From positions 1-9,230 of the forward strand of contig CAZAQS010000195.1 of the NCBI GenBank assembly GCA_964486825.1: DNA of 9,230 nucleotides, given 5' to 3'. A program made the translations under genes and the position numbers. Shown here piece after piece: positions 1-5,610 of the stretch (its first letter is position 1; each line of letters begins with the position of its first letter). This DNA is from CAZAQS01 sp964486825 (GTDB taxonomy: Bacteria; Chloroflexota; Anaerolineae; Anaerolineales; UBA4823). The notes under the pieces are model-generated. The model saw only the letters and a list, made by a program, of their open reading frames with translations, ran no database searches and was not told the origin of the DNA.

Positions 1-1
1 C

Positions 2-115
2 CAGTATTTCAGGGTGACAATTGGGGCTGATAATGATGGGGAGGGCGTTCTTAGCACAATCCGTAACCTCATACAAGATCGGAACGCCCTTCAGGCGACC
101 AGTTCGACGGCTTGA
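2..115 (+). CDS. C-terminal end of an unidentified protein (partial, cut by the window edge)
   Basis: The second forward frame is open from the window edge for 37 codons and stops at TGA 113-115; the other two forward frames hit stops within the first 30 bases. The peptide starts QYFRVTIGADNDGEGVL and continues with a helix-like stretch (STIRNLIQDRN). The 'FRVTIG' strand followed by an acidic turn and a helix resembles the C-terminus of fold-type I PLP aminotransferases such as HisC-like enzymes, but this is a weak match on very little sequence. It ends 56 bases before the EIIB gene on the same strand, so the two could be co-transcribed. It does not look like the end of a PTS EIIA domain. I cannot name the product. 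Confidence 0.4.
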   Translation, partial: QYFRVTIGADNDGEGVLSTIRNLIQDRNALQATSSTA

Positions 116-171
116 CGACTCCATACCAAGAGATGAGCCAATCCATGATCTAGAAAGGGAGAAACGATAGA

Positions 172-474
172 ATGAACAGGCCTGCAGTCATACTAGTAAT
201 GTGTGGATCTTCTATAGCCACATCGTCACTTGCTGCTGTAAAGCTGGAAGATGAAGCGAGACGCCGGAAGATCAAGGTCAATGTCAAGAAAGGCAAAGTG
301 TCCGACGCTAATACCCTGGTTGCGACCCTGAAGCCTGACGTAATCGTGGCAACTGCAGAGATCAAAGCCCGGGATGACGTTCTTGTATTCAGCGGAGTTC
401 CTTTGCTTACGGGCATAGGGCAAAAGGAGCTCTATGATCAGATCTTTACCGCCATCGCCCAGATGGCAGATTAA
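172..474 (+). CDS. gatB: PTS sugar/polyol transporter EIIB component, galactitol (GatB) family
   Basis: This 100-residue cytoplasmic phosphocarrier would take phosphate from a cognate EIIA and pass it to the substrate bound by EIIC. The N-terminus (AVILVMCGSSIATSSLAA) has the EIIB pattern: a hydrophobic beta strand, then a loop carrying the phosphorylated Cys (Cys11), then a helix. The remainder alternates short strands and helices (KINVKKGKV, PDVIVATAEI, PLLTGIGQKELYDQI), as expected for a Rossmann-like IIB domain. Length is normal for GatB. The ATG follows a GGGAG ribosome binding site (157-161) with a 10-base spacer. The EIIC gene lies 145 bases downstream on the same strand, and the pair defines the system. 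No EIIA is visible, so it must be upstream or elsewhere. The family assignment is firm, but galactitol as the actual substrate is not proven; related alditols or sugars are possible. Confidence 0.85.
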   Translation: MNRPAVILVMCGSSIATSSLAAVKLEDEARRRKIKVNVKKGKVSDANTLVATLKPDVIVATAEIKARDDVLVFSGVPLLTGIGQKELYDQIFTAIAQMAD

Positions 475-485
475 CCCACGCAACA

Positions 486-500
486 CCTGAATTTTTCAGG
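486..500 (+). other. Small hairpin between the EIIB and EIIC genes
   Basis: CCTGAA and TTCAGG form a perfect 6-bp stem around a TTT loop, 12 bases after the EIIB stop. No T-run follows, so it is not a typical terminator. It could protect the 3' end of the gatB message or lower read-through into gatC. The remaining gap to 619 is purine-rich and shows no gene. Confidence 0.3.
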
Positions 501-619
501 ATCATGATTCTCGATAATTTTCAAAAAAGGGGCCAGGAAAGGAGGCGGTAGAAGAGAAGAGAGAACCAGCCAAGACGTGTTTGTTCGATGCGTCAGAAAT
601 CCTAATTTGGAGATGAAAT

Positions 620-2017
620 ATGGAGACGATCACTGAATTTATTGCCAACATCTTGACCCCAATCGTCGATCTGGGTCCCTTGTTTATGATTTTCGTGGTG
701 TTTACATTCATCGGGCTCTTGGTCCGGCTTGGACCCGTGCGCGCCTTTAGAAACGGCTTGATGATTTCCGTCGGTTTCTCAGGCGTGTATATCATCGTAG
801 ACTACTTTTTGGCAGAGGTTGCTCCGGCAGCTTTAGCGTTGGCCGAACGCTTTGGAGGTGTATTCACATATACCGATATCGGTTGGGCGGCCTTTGCTTC
901 TTTTGCTTTCAGCTCTCCCTTCGCCTACGGTGTTATCGCTCTCAGTCTGGTCATCAACTTAGTGATGATTACTCTGAACCTAACCGATACCCTCAACCTG
1001 AATATTTGGGACACCTGGGAAGCCACCATCGGCACACTGATCGTTTACGGAATTACAGGCAATATCCTGGTGAGCTTCCTGTTCGCCGGGATGATGCTGT
1101 GGATTACCCTGATGGTGTGCGACTGGTATGCCCATAAAGGCTACCCAGAGAAGTTTTATAACTTCCCCAATATCACCTTTTACCAGGGCTTTAACTCGAT
1201 CTGGGGCATGTTCGGGCACGCTTGCGCGAAAATCCTGGATAAAATCCCCTGGACCTCCCAGGCCAAGTTCACACCAGAGTTGATCCAGGAAAAATACGGT
1301 GTGATCGGTGAGCCGGCTGTATTGGGAGGCATTATAGGCTTGCTGATGGGCATCGGCGCAGGCTTCGAATGGGGACAGGTCGTCATGCTGATGATCAGCC
1401 TGGCTACTGCCCTCGTGCTCCTGCCTCGCATGTCAGGCATTGTTATGGAAGCGCTTGTGCCAGTATCTGAAGCAGCAGCAGACTTCATGCGGAAACGCAC
1501 GCATGGGAAATCGCTTTTCATCGGAGTCGACCCGGCGATCGCCGTCGGTCACACAACCGTCCTGGCTGTCACCGTCCTGATGGTTCCCATCTTGATCATC
1601 ATGTCCCTGATCATCCCTGGAGCGGTCAATGTACCTTTGGCCGACCTGCCTGCCCTGCTCTTCATGTGGGTGTATGTCGCTGCCCCCAATAAGGGTGACC
1701 TTCTTCGCACATTGATCACTGCCATCGTCATGGGCTTCTTGGGAATTTTCGCCAGCATGAAGGTAGCTCCCTGGTTAAGCATGGTAGCCGTAAATTCAGG
1801 CGTCTCTGTCCCACCTGGCACTGGCGTTACCTCCTGGTTTGGTCACCTCGATCCCACCTTCCTACCTGCCGGCCTGATCGGTGAAGCTTTGCCAACCATC
1901 GGTACTGTAGGTGTGGTTATCATCGTGGCAGTTGTCGTGGCCGGCTCCACCGCGATCCGCCTGAACTACAATATGCGCAAGAAAAGAGAACTGGCTGTAT
2001 TGGCCTCCGCAGACTAA
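620..2017 (+). CDS. gatC: PTS transporter EIIC component, galactitol (GatC) family permease
   Basis: This 465-residue polytopic inner-membrane permease would bind the substrate outside and move it in while EIIB phosphorylates it. The length is typical for GatC. Hydrophobic helices cover roughly residues 18-36, 47-64, 86-118, 138-167, 232-268, 312-336, 342-356, 364-392 and 426-443. Family-like landmarks are the NFPNITFYQGFNSIWGMFGH segment (181-200), GEPAVLGGIIGLLMGIGAG (230-248), LPRMSGIVMEALVPVSEAA (268-286) and IGVDPAIAVGHTTVLAVTVL (301-320). A basic tail (NMRKKRE, 451-457) ends the protein in the cytoplasm. GGAG at 609-612 sits 7 bases before the ATG, which fixes the start. It probably shares a transcript with the EIIB gene. 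Substrate specificity cannot be read from the sequence, and no polyol-phosphate dehydrogenase, kinase or aldolase lies nearby to hint at it. Confidence 0.9.
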   Translation: METITEFIANILTPIVDLGPLFMIFVVFTFIGLLVRLGPVRAFRNGLMISVGFSGVYIIVDYFLAEVAPAALALAERFGGVFTYTDIGWAAFASFAFSSPFAYGVIALSLVINLVMITLNLTDTLNLNIWDTWEATIGTLIVYGITGNILVSFLFAGMMLWITLMVCDWYAHKGYPEKFYNFPNITFYQGFNSIWGMFGHACAKILDKIPWTSQAKFTPELIQEKYGVIGEPAVLGGIIGLLMGIGAGFEWGQVVMLMISLATALVLLPRMSGIVMEALVPVSEAAADFMRKRTHGKSLFIGVDPAIAVGHTTVLAVTVLMVPILIIMSLIIPGAVNVPLADLPALLFMWVYVAAPNKGDLLRTLITAIVMGFLGIFASMKVAPWLSMVAVNSGVSVPPGTGVTSWFGHLDPTFLPAGLIGEALPTIGTVGVVIIVAVVVAGSTAIRLNYNMRKKRELAVLASAD

Positions 2018-2185
2018 AAAAAGAAAACGGGACGGCTCACTTAATAGATTTGACTACATCCTATGAGGACTGGCGCTTGCGGCTGCCATCGCTACACCAT
2101 CACTGACCGAACCTGATAGAACACTCCGAACCCTGCCGCAACATTGCCCCACTACAACAGAACCAGCCGTAGGCGCCCACCTCAT

Positions 2186-2219
2186 GCCGGGGGGCCGGAT
2201 TTCAGATCCGCCCCCCGGC
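2186..2219 (+). terminator. GC-rich hairpin, probable terminator after the PTS genes
   Basis: GCCGGGGGGCCGGAT and ATCCGCCCCCCGGC pair over 14 bp with one bulged C and a short loop. The following sequence (CTCTTCCTCTTCTATA) is pyrimidine-rich but lacks a pure T-run, so rho-independent termination is plausible rather than certain. It lies 168 bases after the gatC stop and 25 bases before the next start codon, so it could instead act in the leader of the NERD-like gene. Bases 2018-2185 show nothing recognisable. Confidence 0.55.
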
Positions 2220-2244
2220 TCTTCCTCTTCTATAGGATTACTGC

Positions 2245-3018
2245 ATGCGCCATTTAAACCGTCACGAAAACCGGGGGCAAAAACTTACCACCTCTGCCCA
2301 GCGTTCCAGCCTGGCATTCAAGACTTTTATTGCCGGGGTGTCCTTGGTGCTGCTGGCAGGAGCAGCCTTTCTGCTGGCGTTTATCCTGCGCCCTGACCTC
2401 TCTGCTTATGGTATGACCTGGCGGGATGCGCAGACCTATTCATTACTGGCAGCCTTCGCCGGGTTATTCCTTGCCCGTACAAGCGCGAAAATAATTCGGT
2501 TAGATACCCGCGCTCTCAGCCTGGAAAAACTGGCTGCCATCATTTTCGATCGCGAATACCTTGCCCCTCGAGAGGGCGACGCAGTCCGAAAAGCGGTTTT
2601 CTCGACCCTCTCCCGCCTGGATGATACGTGGTCCCTCATCTCGGAGCTGCAGATACCCGGGGAGGATGGCCTCGATCTCATCCTGACCGGTCCGGCAGGG
2701 GTATATGCCATCCAGCTTTACAAAAGCGGCGATCCACGGTCAAAGAAGTTCCAGGATCCTGCCCCTGGACTGGCCAGGGCTGCCCAAAAACTGGCGATGG
2801 AAATCGGTTATGAGGTGGTTCCGATATTGGCCTTCATCAGTAAGACAAAATCTTATCAGAGCTCCCAGGCAGAGGTTAAGTCCTTCAATATGGTAGAAAT
2901 GATCACCTGGCTGGAGGCTCGCCCGACAAGATTGACGCCAATCGACCGGCAAATGATCGAGTCTCGATTGAAAGACATATACGAAAATAGGGAATCACTC
3001 ACCACAAGATCCGATTGA
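2245..3018 (+). CDS. Two-helix membrane protein with a degenerate NERD-like (nuclease-related) domain
   Basis: The 257-residue product has a basic N-terminus, two membrane helices (about 25-48 and 62-79) and a cytoplasmic C-terminal domain. Residues 110-200 resemble the NERD domain, a PD-(D/E)XK-like nuclease-related fold: a helix (GDAVRKAVFSTLSRL), a strand (WSLISELQIPG), then GLDLILTGPAGVYAIQLYK, and later a strand in a central position (EVVPILAFISK). The NERD pattern is roughly D-hhhh-GP-G-hhhhE-x-K. Here Asp144 and the GPAG turn are kept, but the expected Glu is Gln157 and the Lys is shifted by one (Lys160), so nuclease activity is doubtful. This is a motif-level call with no database support. 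The ATG at 2245 has a weak AGGA (2234-2237) 7 bases upstream. The gene stands alone between the hairpin at 2186 and the next promoter-like element, with no clear functional link to its neighbours. Confidence 0.7.
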   Translation: MRHLNRHENRGQKLTTSAQRSSLAFKTFIAGVSLVLLAGAAFLLAFILRPDLSAYGMTWRDAQTYSLLAAFAGLFLARTSAKIIRLDTRALSLEKLAAIIFDREYLAPREGDAVRKAVFSTLSRLDDTWSLISELQIPGEDGLDLILTGPAGVYAIQLYKSGDPRSKKFQDPAPGLARAAQKLAMEIGYEVVPILAFISKTKSYQSSQAEVKSFNMVEMITWLEARPTRLTPIDRQMIESRLKDIYENRESLTTRSD

Positions 3019-3045
3019 GTCTTTCTTCACTCCTTAAGGTATAAT
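3015..3045 (+). promoter_or_regulatory. Promoter-like element before the sulfotransferase gene
   Basis: A consensus -10 TATAAT lies at 3040-3045, with a possible -35 TTGAGT at 3015-3020 that overlaps the stop codon of the preceding gene. The 19-base spacer is longer than ideal. It would start transcription around 3052, about 80 bases before the ATG at 3134. Confidence 0.4.
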
Positions 3046-3051
3046 CACCTT

Positions 3052-3077
3052 TAATATTCTGCTCATAAAGAGTATTA
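3052..3077. repeat. AT-rich inverted repeat in the sulfotransferase leader
   Basis: TAATATTCT (3052-3060) pairs with AGAGTATTA (3069-3077), 9 positions including one G-U, around an 8-base loop. It starts at the transcription start predicted from the -10 at 3040-3045. It could be an operator or a 5' stem that stabilises the message; neither can be settled by reading. Confidence 0.3.
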
Positions 3078-3133
3078 ATACTTGTACAACACCCCCAAGC
3101 TTACCACTCCATATATTGTAAGGAGACCTCATC

Positions 3134-3862
3134 ATGAACAAAATTATCCCGTTATGGTCCATTCCACGATCTGTCTCAACTGGATTCGAGCGGATGATGA
3201 TGGAGAGAGGCGATTTCAAAGTAATCCATGAGCCTTTCTCCTATTTCTTTTATGCCAAAGAACAGGCTGCAGCTGCAGTGGGCATGAACGTGGACCCGGA
3301 CCATCCACAGGACTTCGACGATATCATGGCAATGATCTGTCGGGAAGCAGAGAGTATGCCGGTCTTCTTCAAGGATATGTCCTACCACCCATTTTCCAGG
3401 TCAGACGAGGATTTCCTACGCAAATTCGAAAACACCTTCATCATCCGCGACCCCGCCATCACGCTGATCTCACACTATAAGCTTAACCCCGACTTCACAC
3501 TTACCGAAGCGGGTTACGAGCCCCAGTTCAAGATGTACGAGATGGTCAAGGAGATCACCGGACAAGAACCGGCTATCGTTGATGCGGAGGATCTGATCGA
3601 AAATCCCTTCACAGTGGTCAAGGGTTACTGCGAAAGAGTAGATATCCCCTTTATGCCTGAGTCCCTGACCTGGGGAGCAGAGTTCAAGCCAGAATGGAAG
3701 ACATGGGAGGTTTGGCATCTGGATGCTGCTAAGAGCACCGGCTTCATTAAGGATATGGAACCCTTCGACTTCACTGTGCAAGACGTGCCGCGCCTGGTTG
3801 AGATGTACGAACAGTGCATGCCCTACTACCAGGCTCTGTACGAGCATAGGATCAAGCCTTAA
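3134..3862 (+). CDS. Small PAPS-dependent sulfotransferase family protein
   Basis: This 242-residue, probably cytosolic enzyme should transfer sulfate from PAPS to an unknown acceptor. The N-terminus has the 5'-phosphosulfate loop, PLWSIPRSVSTGFERMM (6-22): a strand, Pro-Arg-Ser, then Ser/Thr and a helix. HEPF (32-35) follows, with Glu33 in the place where related enzymes have an acidic residue. FIIRDPAITLISHY (102-115) matches the 3'-phosphate-binding segment, with Arg105 and Ser113 as the likely ligands. Later Trp-rich segments (LTWGAEFKPEWKTWEVWHL, 178-196) probably shape the acceptor pocket. The length suits compact bacterial sulfotransferases. AAGGAG (3120-3125) lies 8 bases before the ATG. 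It converges with sat, whose product APS is the precursor of PAPS. The acceptor is unknown, and a kinase-like P-loop role is unlikely because no GxxxxGK motif is present. Confidence 0.8.
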   Translation: MNKIIPLWSIPRSVSTGFERMMMERGDFKVIHEPFSYFFYAKEQAAAAVGMNVDPDHPQDFDDIMAMICREAESMPVFFKDMSYHPFSRSDEDFLRKFENTFIIRDPAITLISHYKLNPDFTLTEAGYEPQFKMYEMVKEITGQEPAIVDAEDLIENPFTVVKGYCERVDIPFMPESLTWGAEFKPEWKTWEVWHLDAAKSTGFIKDMEPFDFTVQDVPRLVEMYEQCMPYYQALYEHRIKP

Positions 3863-3887
3863 GGAGATATTTTAATCTTGCTTTTAT

Positions 3888-3939
3888 GCAAACCACTGAA
3901 AGTATTTTGAATAAAACGCAGTTATAATCAGTGGTTTGC
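3888..3939. repeat. 12-bp perfect inverted repeat, first of three between the convergent genes
   Basis: GCAAACCACTGA (3888-3899) and TCAGTGGTTTGC (3928-3939) are exact reverse complements around a 28-base AT-rich loop. It begins 26 bases after the sulfotransferase stop, so it may form the 3' end structure of that transcript. No T-run follows on the plus strand. Confidence 0.6.
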
Positions 3940-3943
3940 TCGA

Positions 3944-3995
3944 GCGATTGGTCGTTTGGAACTTGATTTTTGTTAAAGTATTTTCGGCCAATCGC
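3944..3995. repeat. 11-bp inverted repeat, second of three
   Basis: GCGATTGGTCG (3944-3954) pairs with CGGCCAATCGC (3985-3995), one pair being a wobble. The 30-base loop holds AAAGTATTTT (3975-3984), which also occurs at 3899-3908 in the preceding repeat. The similar size and shared decamer suggest the two hairpins may be related. Confidence 0.55.
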
Positions 3996-4006
3996 CTATA
4001 GTATGC

Positions 4007-4057
4007 AAAAAACAAAAATCAGGATGGCTGTCGCAAGCTCGCGACAGCCATCCTGAT
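4007..4057 (-). terminator. Rho-independent terminator of sat
   Basis: ATCAGGATGGCTGTCGC (4018-4034) and GCGACAGCCATCCTGAT (4041-4057) form a perfect 17-bp stem with a 6-base loop. Read on the minus strand it begins 26 bases after the sat stop and is followed by TTTTT-G-TTTTTT (complement of 4007-4018), a textbook U-tract. On the plus strand the tail is only ATATTTATAT, so termination of the sulfotransferase from the other side would be weaker. Confidence 0.9.
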
Positions 4058-4083
4058 ATTTATATGCGCCGCCGCTGATTGCT

Positions 4084-5280
4084 TTAACGTTCCTGAGATG
4101 TGGACCGGTATAAAATCTCCGCCACTTCAGGACGAGTAAACCATTCTGGCAGCAGTTTGCCCTTTGCCAGATATTCATCACGGACCTGAGTTCCGGAAAT
4201 TGAGAAAACCTGCTCTCCGGGCGGGACTTTCCCCACCTCTTCATAGCGGCTTTCGCCAGGCAAGTAAACTAACTCCTTGAACTCCAGGGGCTGCACACCG
4301 ATTTCACTGGCGTATTGCTCGAACATAAGCTGAGCTTCATACGGCTCATAGAACGGCTCACCCCGGCTGTCCTTGCCTGGACCTGCATGATCGCGCCCGA
4401 TGATCATATGCGTCGCCCCGTAATTGCGCCGGATGATAGCATGCCATAAGGCTTCGCGCGGCCCGGCAAAACGCATCGCCAGGGGCAGCAAGCTCAACAA
4501 CGTACGAGAGGGATCGTAATAACGCTCGACCAGGACCTGGTAGATCTGAGTACGGATGCCCTGCTCCACATCTCCCGGCTTGGTCTGCCCAACTACTGGA
4601 TGCAGGAGGAGAGCGCCCCCGACTTCGGCAGCCGCGCGCTTGGTGAGCTCCTCGTGGATGCGATGCATAGGGTTGCGGGTCTGGAAAGCGACTACCTTAT
4701 CCAGCCCCATGGAGGACAGGCAGGCGCGCACCTGTAGCGGAGGCTTGCACAAATCTCCAAAGCCGCGATGAAAGGGCAGGTCCAAGACCCTTAGAGTACC
4801 CGAAATGCATAAATTACCCCAGCCTGCCATCTCCGCGACAAGGGGATGCTTCGGATCGGTGGTCCCAAGCACAAGGCGAGCTTCGCGCTTCTTATCGTAA
4901 GAGAACACGTCCTCGATTTTCATAATTGCCAGGGGTTGTCCGTTCCCCCCGGCGAGGGTAACTTCCTCTGCCCCAGTGGGTAGAAGCCTGTCCTCGATAG
5001 GCAGAGTTAACGGAATGGGGTACAGGGTTCCATCGGACAGGCGCATTTCCGTCAGAGTGCGCTGGTAGTCGGCTTTGTCCATAAAGCGGTCCAGTGGGGA
5101 AAATGCACCGGTTGCCAGTAGTTCCAGGTCGTACCCCACCCGTGGCGAAACGGTGATGCAAGGCAAGCGCAGGGCATATGCAAGGGTTTCGGCCCGCTCC
5201 TCCGCTTCAACGATAAGATTTACTAATTTTTTTCCAAAAGGGGGGATCAAATTACTAGTTATGACGGTTGAAAACATCAT
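4084..5280 (-). CDS. sat: Sulfate adenylyltransferase (ATP sulfurylase)
   Basis: The enzyme makes adenylyl sulfate (APS) and pyrophosphate from ATP and sulfate, the first step of sulfate activation; it can run in reverse in dissimilatory metabolism. The 398 residues match the monofunctional Sat family. Residues 5-160 form the N-terminal PUA-like region (NLIPPFGKKLV; GAFSPLDRFM 59-67). The catalytic domain has QTRNPMHRIHEE (200-211), the Q-x-R-N-P-x-H-x-x-H motif, with His206 and His209; then LLHPVVGQTKPGD (225-237) and the GRDHAGPG loop (295-302). The ending (ISGTQVRDEYLAKGKLLPEWFTRPEVAEIL) is typical, and no APS kinase domain is fused. Two Met codons start the frame. GGAG (5284-5287) is 3 bases from the first and 6 from the second, so Met2 (5277) may be the real start; the outer bound is given. 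It stands alone, ends in a strong terminator, and no cysC or aprAB is adjacent. Confidence 0.95.
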   Translation of the reverse strand: MMFSTVITSNLIPPFGKKLVNLIVEAEERAETLAYALRLPCITVSPRVGYDLELLATGAFSPLDRFMDKADYQRTLTEMRLSDGTLYPIPLTLPIEDRLLPTGAEEVTLAGGNGQPLAIMKIEDVFSYDKKREARLVLGTTDPKHPLVAEMAGWGNLCISGTLRVLDLPFHRGFGDLCKPPLQVRACLSSMGLDKVVAFQTRNPMHRIHEELTKRAAAEVGGALLLHPVVGQTKPGDVEQGIRTQIYQVLVERYYDPSRTLLSLLPLAMRFAGPREALWHAIIRRNYGATHMIIGRDHAGPGKDSRGEPFYEPYEAQLMFEQYASEIGVQPLEFKELVYLPGESRYEEVGKVPPGEQVFSISGTQVRDEYLAKGKLLPEWFTRPEVAEILYRSTSQER

Positions 5281-5411
5281 TGCTCCCAGGATGATATGCA
5301 GCGAGGATTAGAGCTCTTGAGACCTATACTTTACCGGAAATCTGCCTTCTTGACTAGCTGTTCGCTACAATTCTATCGAAGAAGCAAGACAAGCTTTCGA
5401 GGCCAATCAAA

Positions 5412-5450
5412 TAAGGGATTTCCCTTAGCACGATTTAGGGTTTTCCCTTA
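5412..5450. promoter_or_regulatory. Paired palindromic sites, candidate operator
   Basis: TAAGGGATTTCCCTTA (5412-5427) is a 7-bp palindrome with a 2-base centre. TTAGGGTTTTCCCTTA (5435-5450) matches it at 14 of 16 positions. Their centres are 23 bases apart, about two helical turns, the usual spacing for two regulator dimers on one face. They sit about midway between the divergent sat and CHRD starts. The regulator is unknown, and no regulatory gene lies nearby. Confidence 0.5.
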
Positions 5451-5513
5451 TTCTGGTTCCTTGTGAATAGGTTATAAAAATAATAGGAGATGAGAGAATT
5501 CGACCGCATATTA

Positions 5514-5538
5514 AATCCTTAGGGATTGAATTAATCCC
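5514..5538. repeat. GGGATT/AATCCC inverted repeat upstream of the CHRD gene
   Basis: GGGATT (5522-5527) and AATCCC (5533-5538) form a 6-bp inverted repeat around GAATT. AATCC (5514-5518) gives an alternative pairing with GGATT (5523-5527). The TTAGGGATT core (5519-5527) resembles half of the paired palindromes 80-100 bases upstream, so it may be a third, degenerate site. Confidence 0.35.
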
Positions 5539-5610
5539 AACTTAAGCGCTTTACGCCAGGCTAACAAATTTGGGACTTCTTCTTTAAGTGGAATAAAGGA
5601 GGTAGCAGCA

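Larger units (their letters stand above)
5281..5610. other. Divergent intergenic region between sat and the CHRD gene
   Basis: These 330 bases hold the 5' regions of both divergent genes and no recognisable gene. The ribosome binding sites lie at the two ends: GGAG (minus strand, 5284-5287) for sat and AGGAGG (5597-5602) for the CHRD gene. The palindromes at 5412-5450 and 5514-5538 are listed separately. TTGACT at 5350-5355 has no -10 at a suitable distance, and I could not define a promoter for either gene. Confidence 0.6.

Noticed and set aside
535..619. A strong AGGAGG (about 539-544) upstream of gatC suggesting a hidden small gene
   Set aside because: No ATG, GTG or TTG lies at a usable distance; the nearest GTG is about 30 bases away, and the GGAG at 609-612 explains the gatC start.
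3897..3928. TATAAT at 3923-3928 as a promoter for a small RNA in the convergent region
   Set aside because: TTGAAT is only 10 bases upstream and no other -35 fits; the TATAAT partly belongs to the inverted repeat, so it may be chance.
3863..4083. A CRISPR array or insertion sequence in the hairpin-rich region
   Set aside because: The arms of the three repeats differ, there are no regularly spaced direct repeats, and no transposase or target-site duplication was seen.
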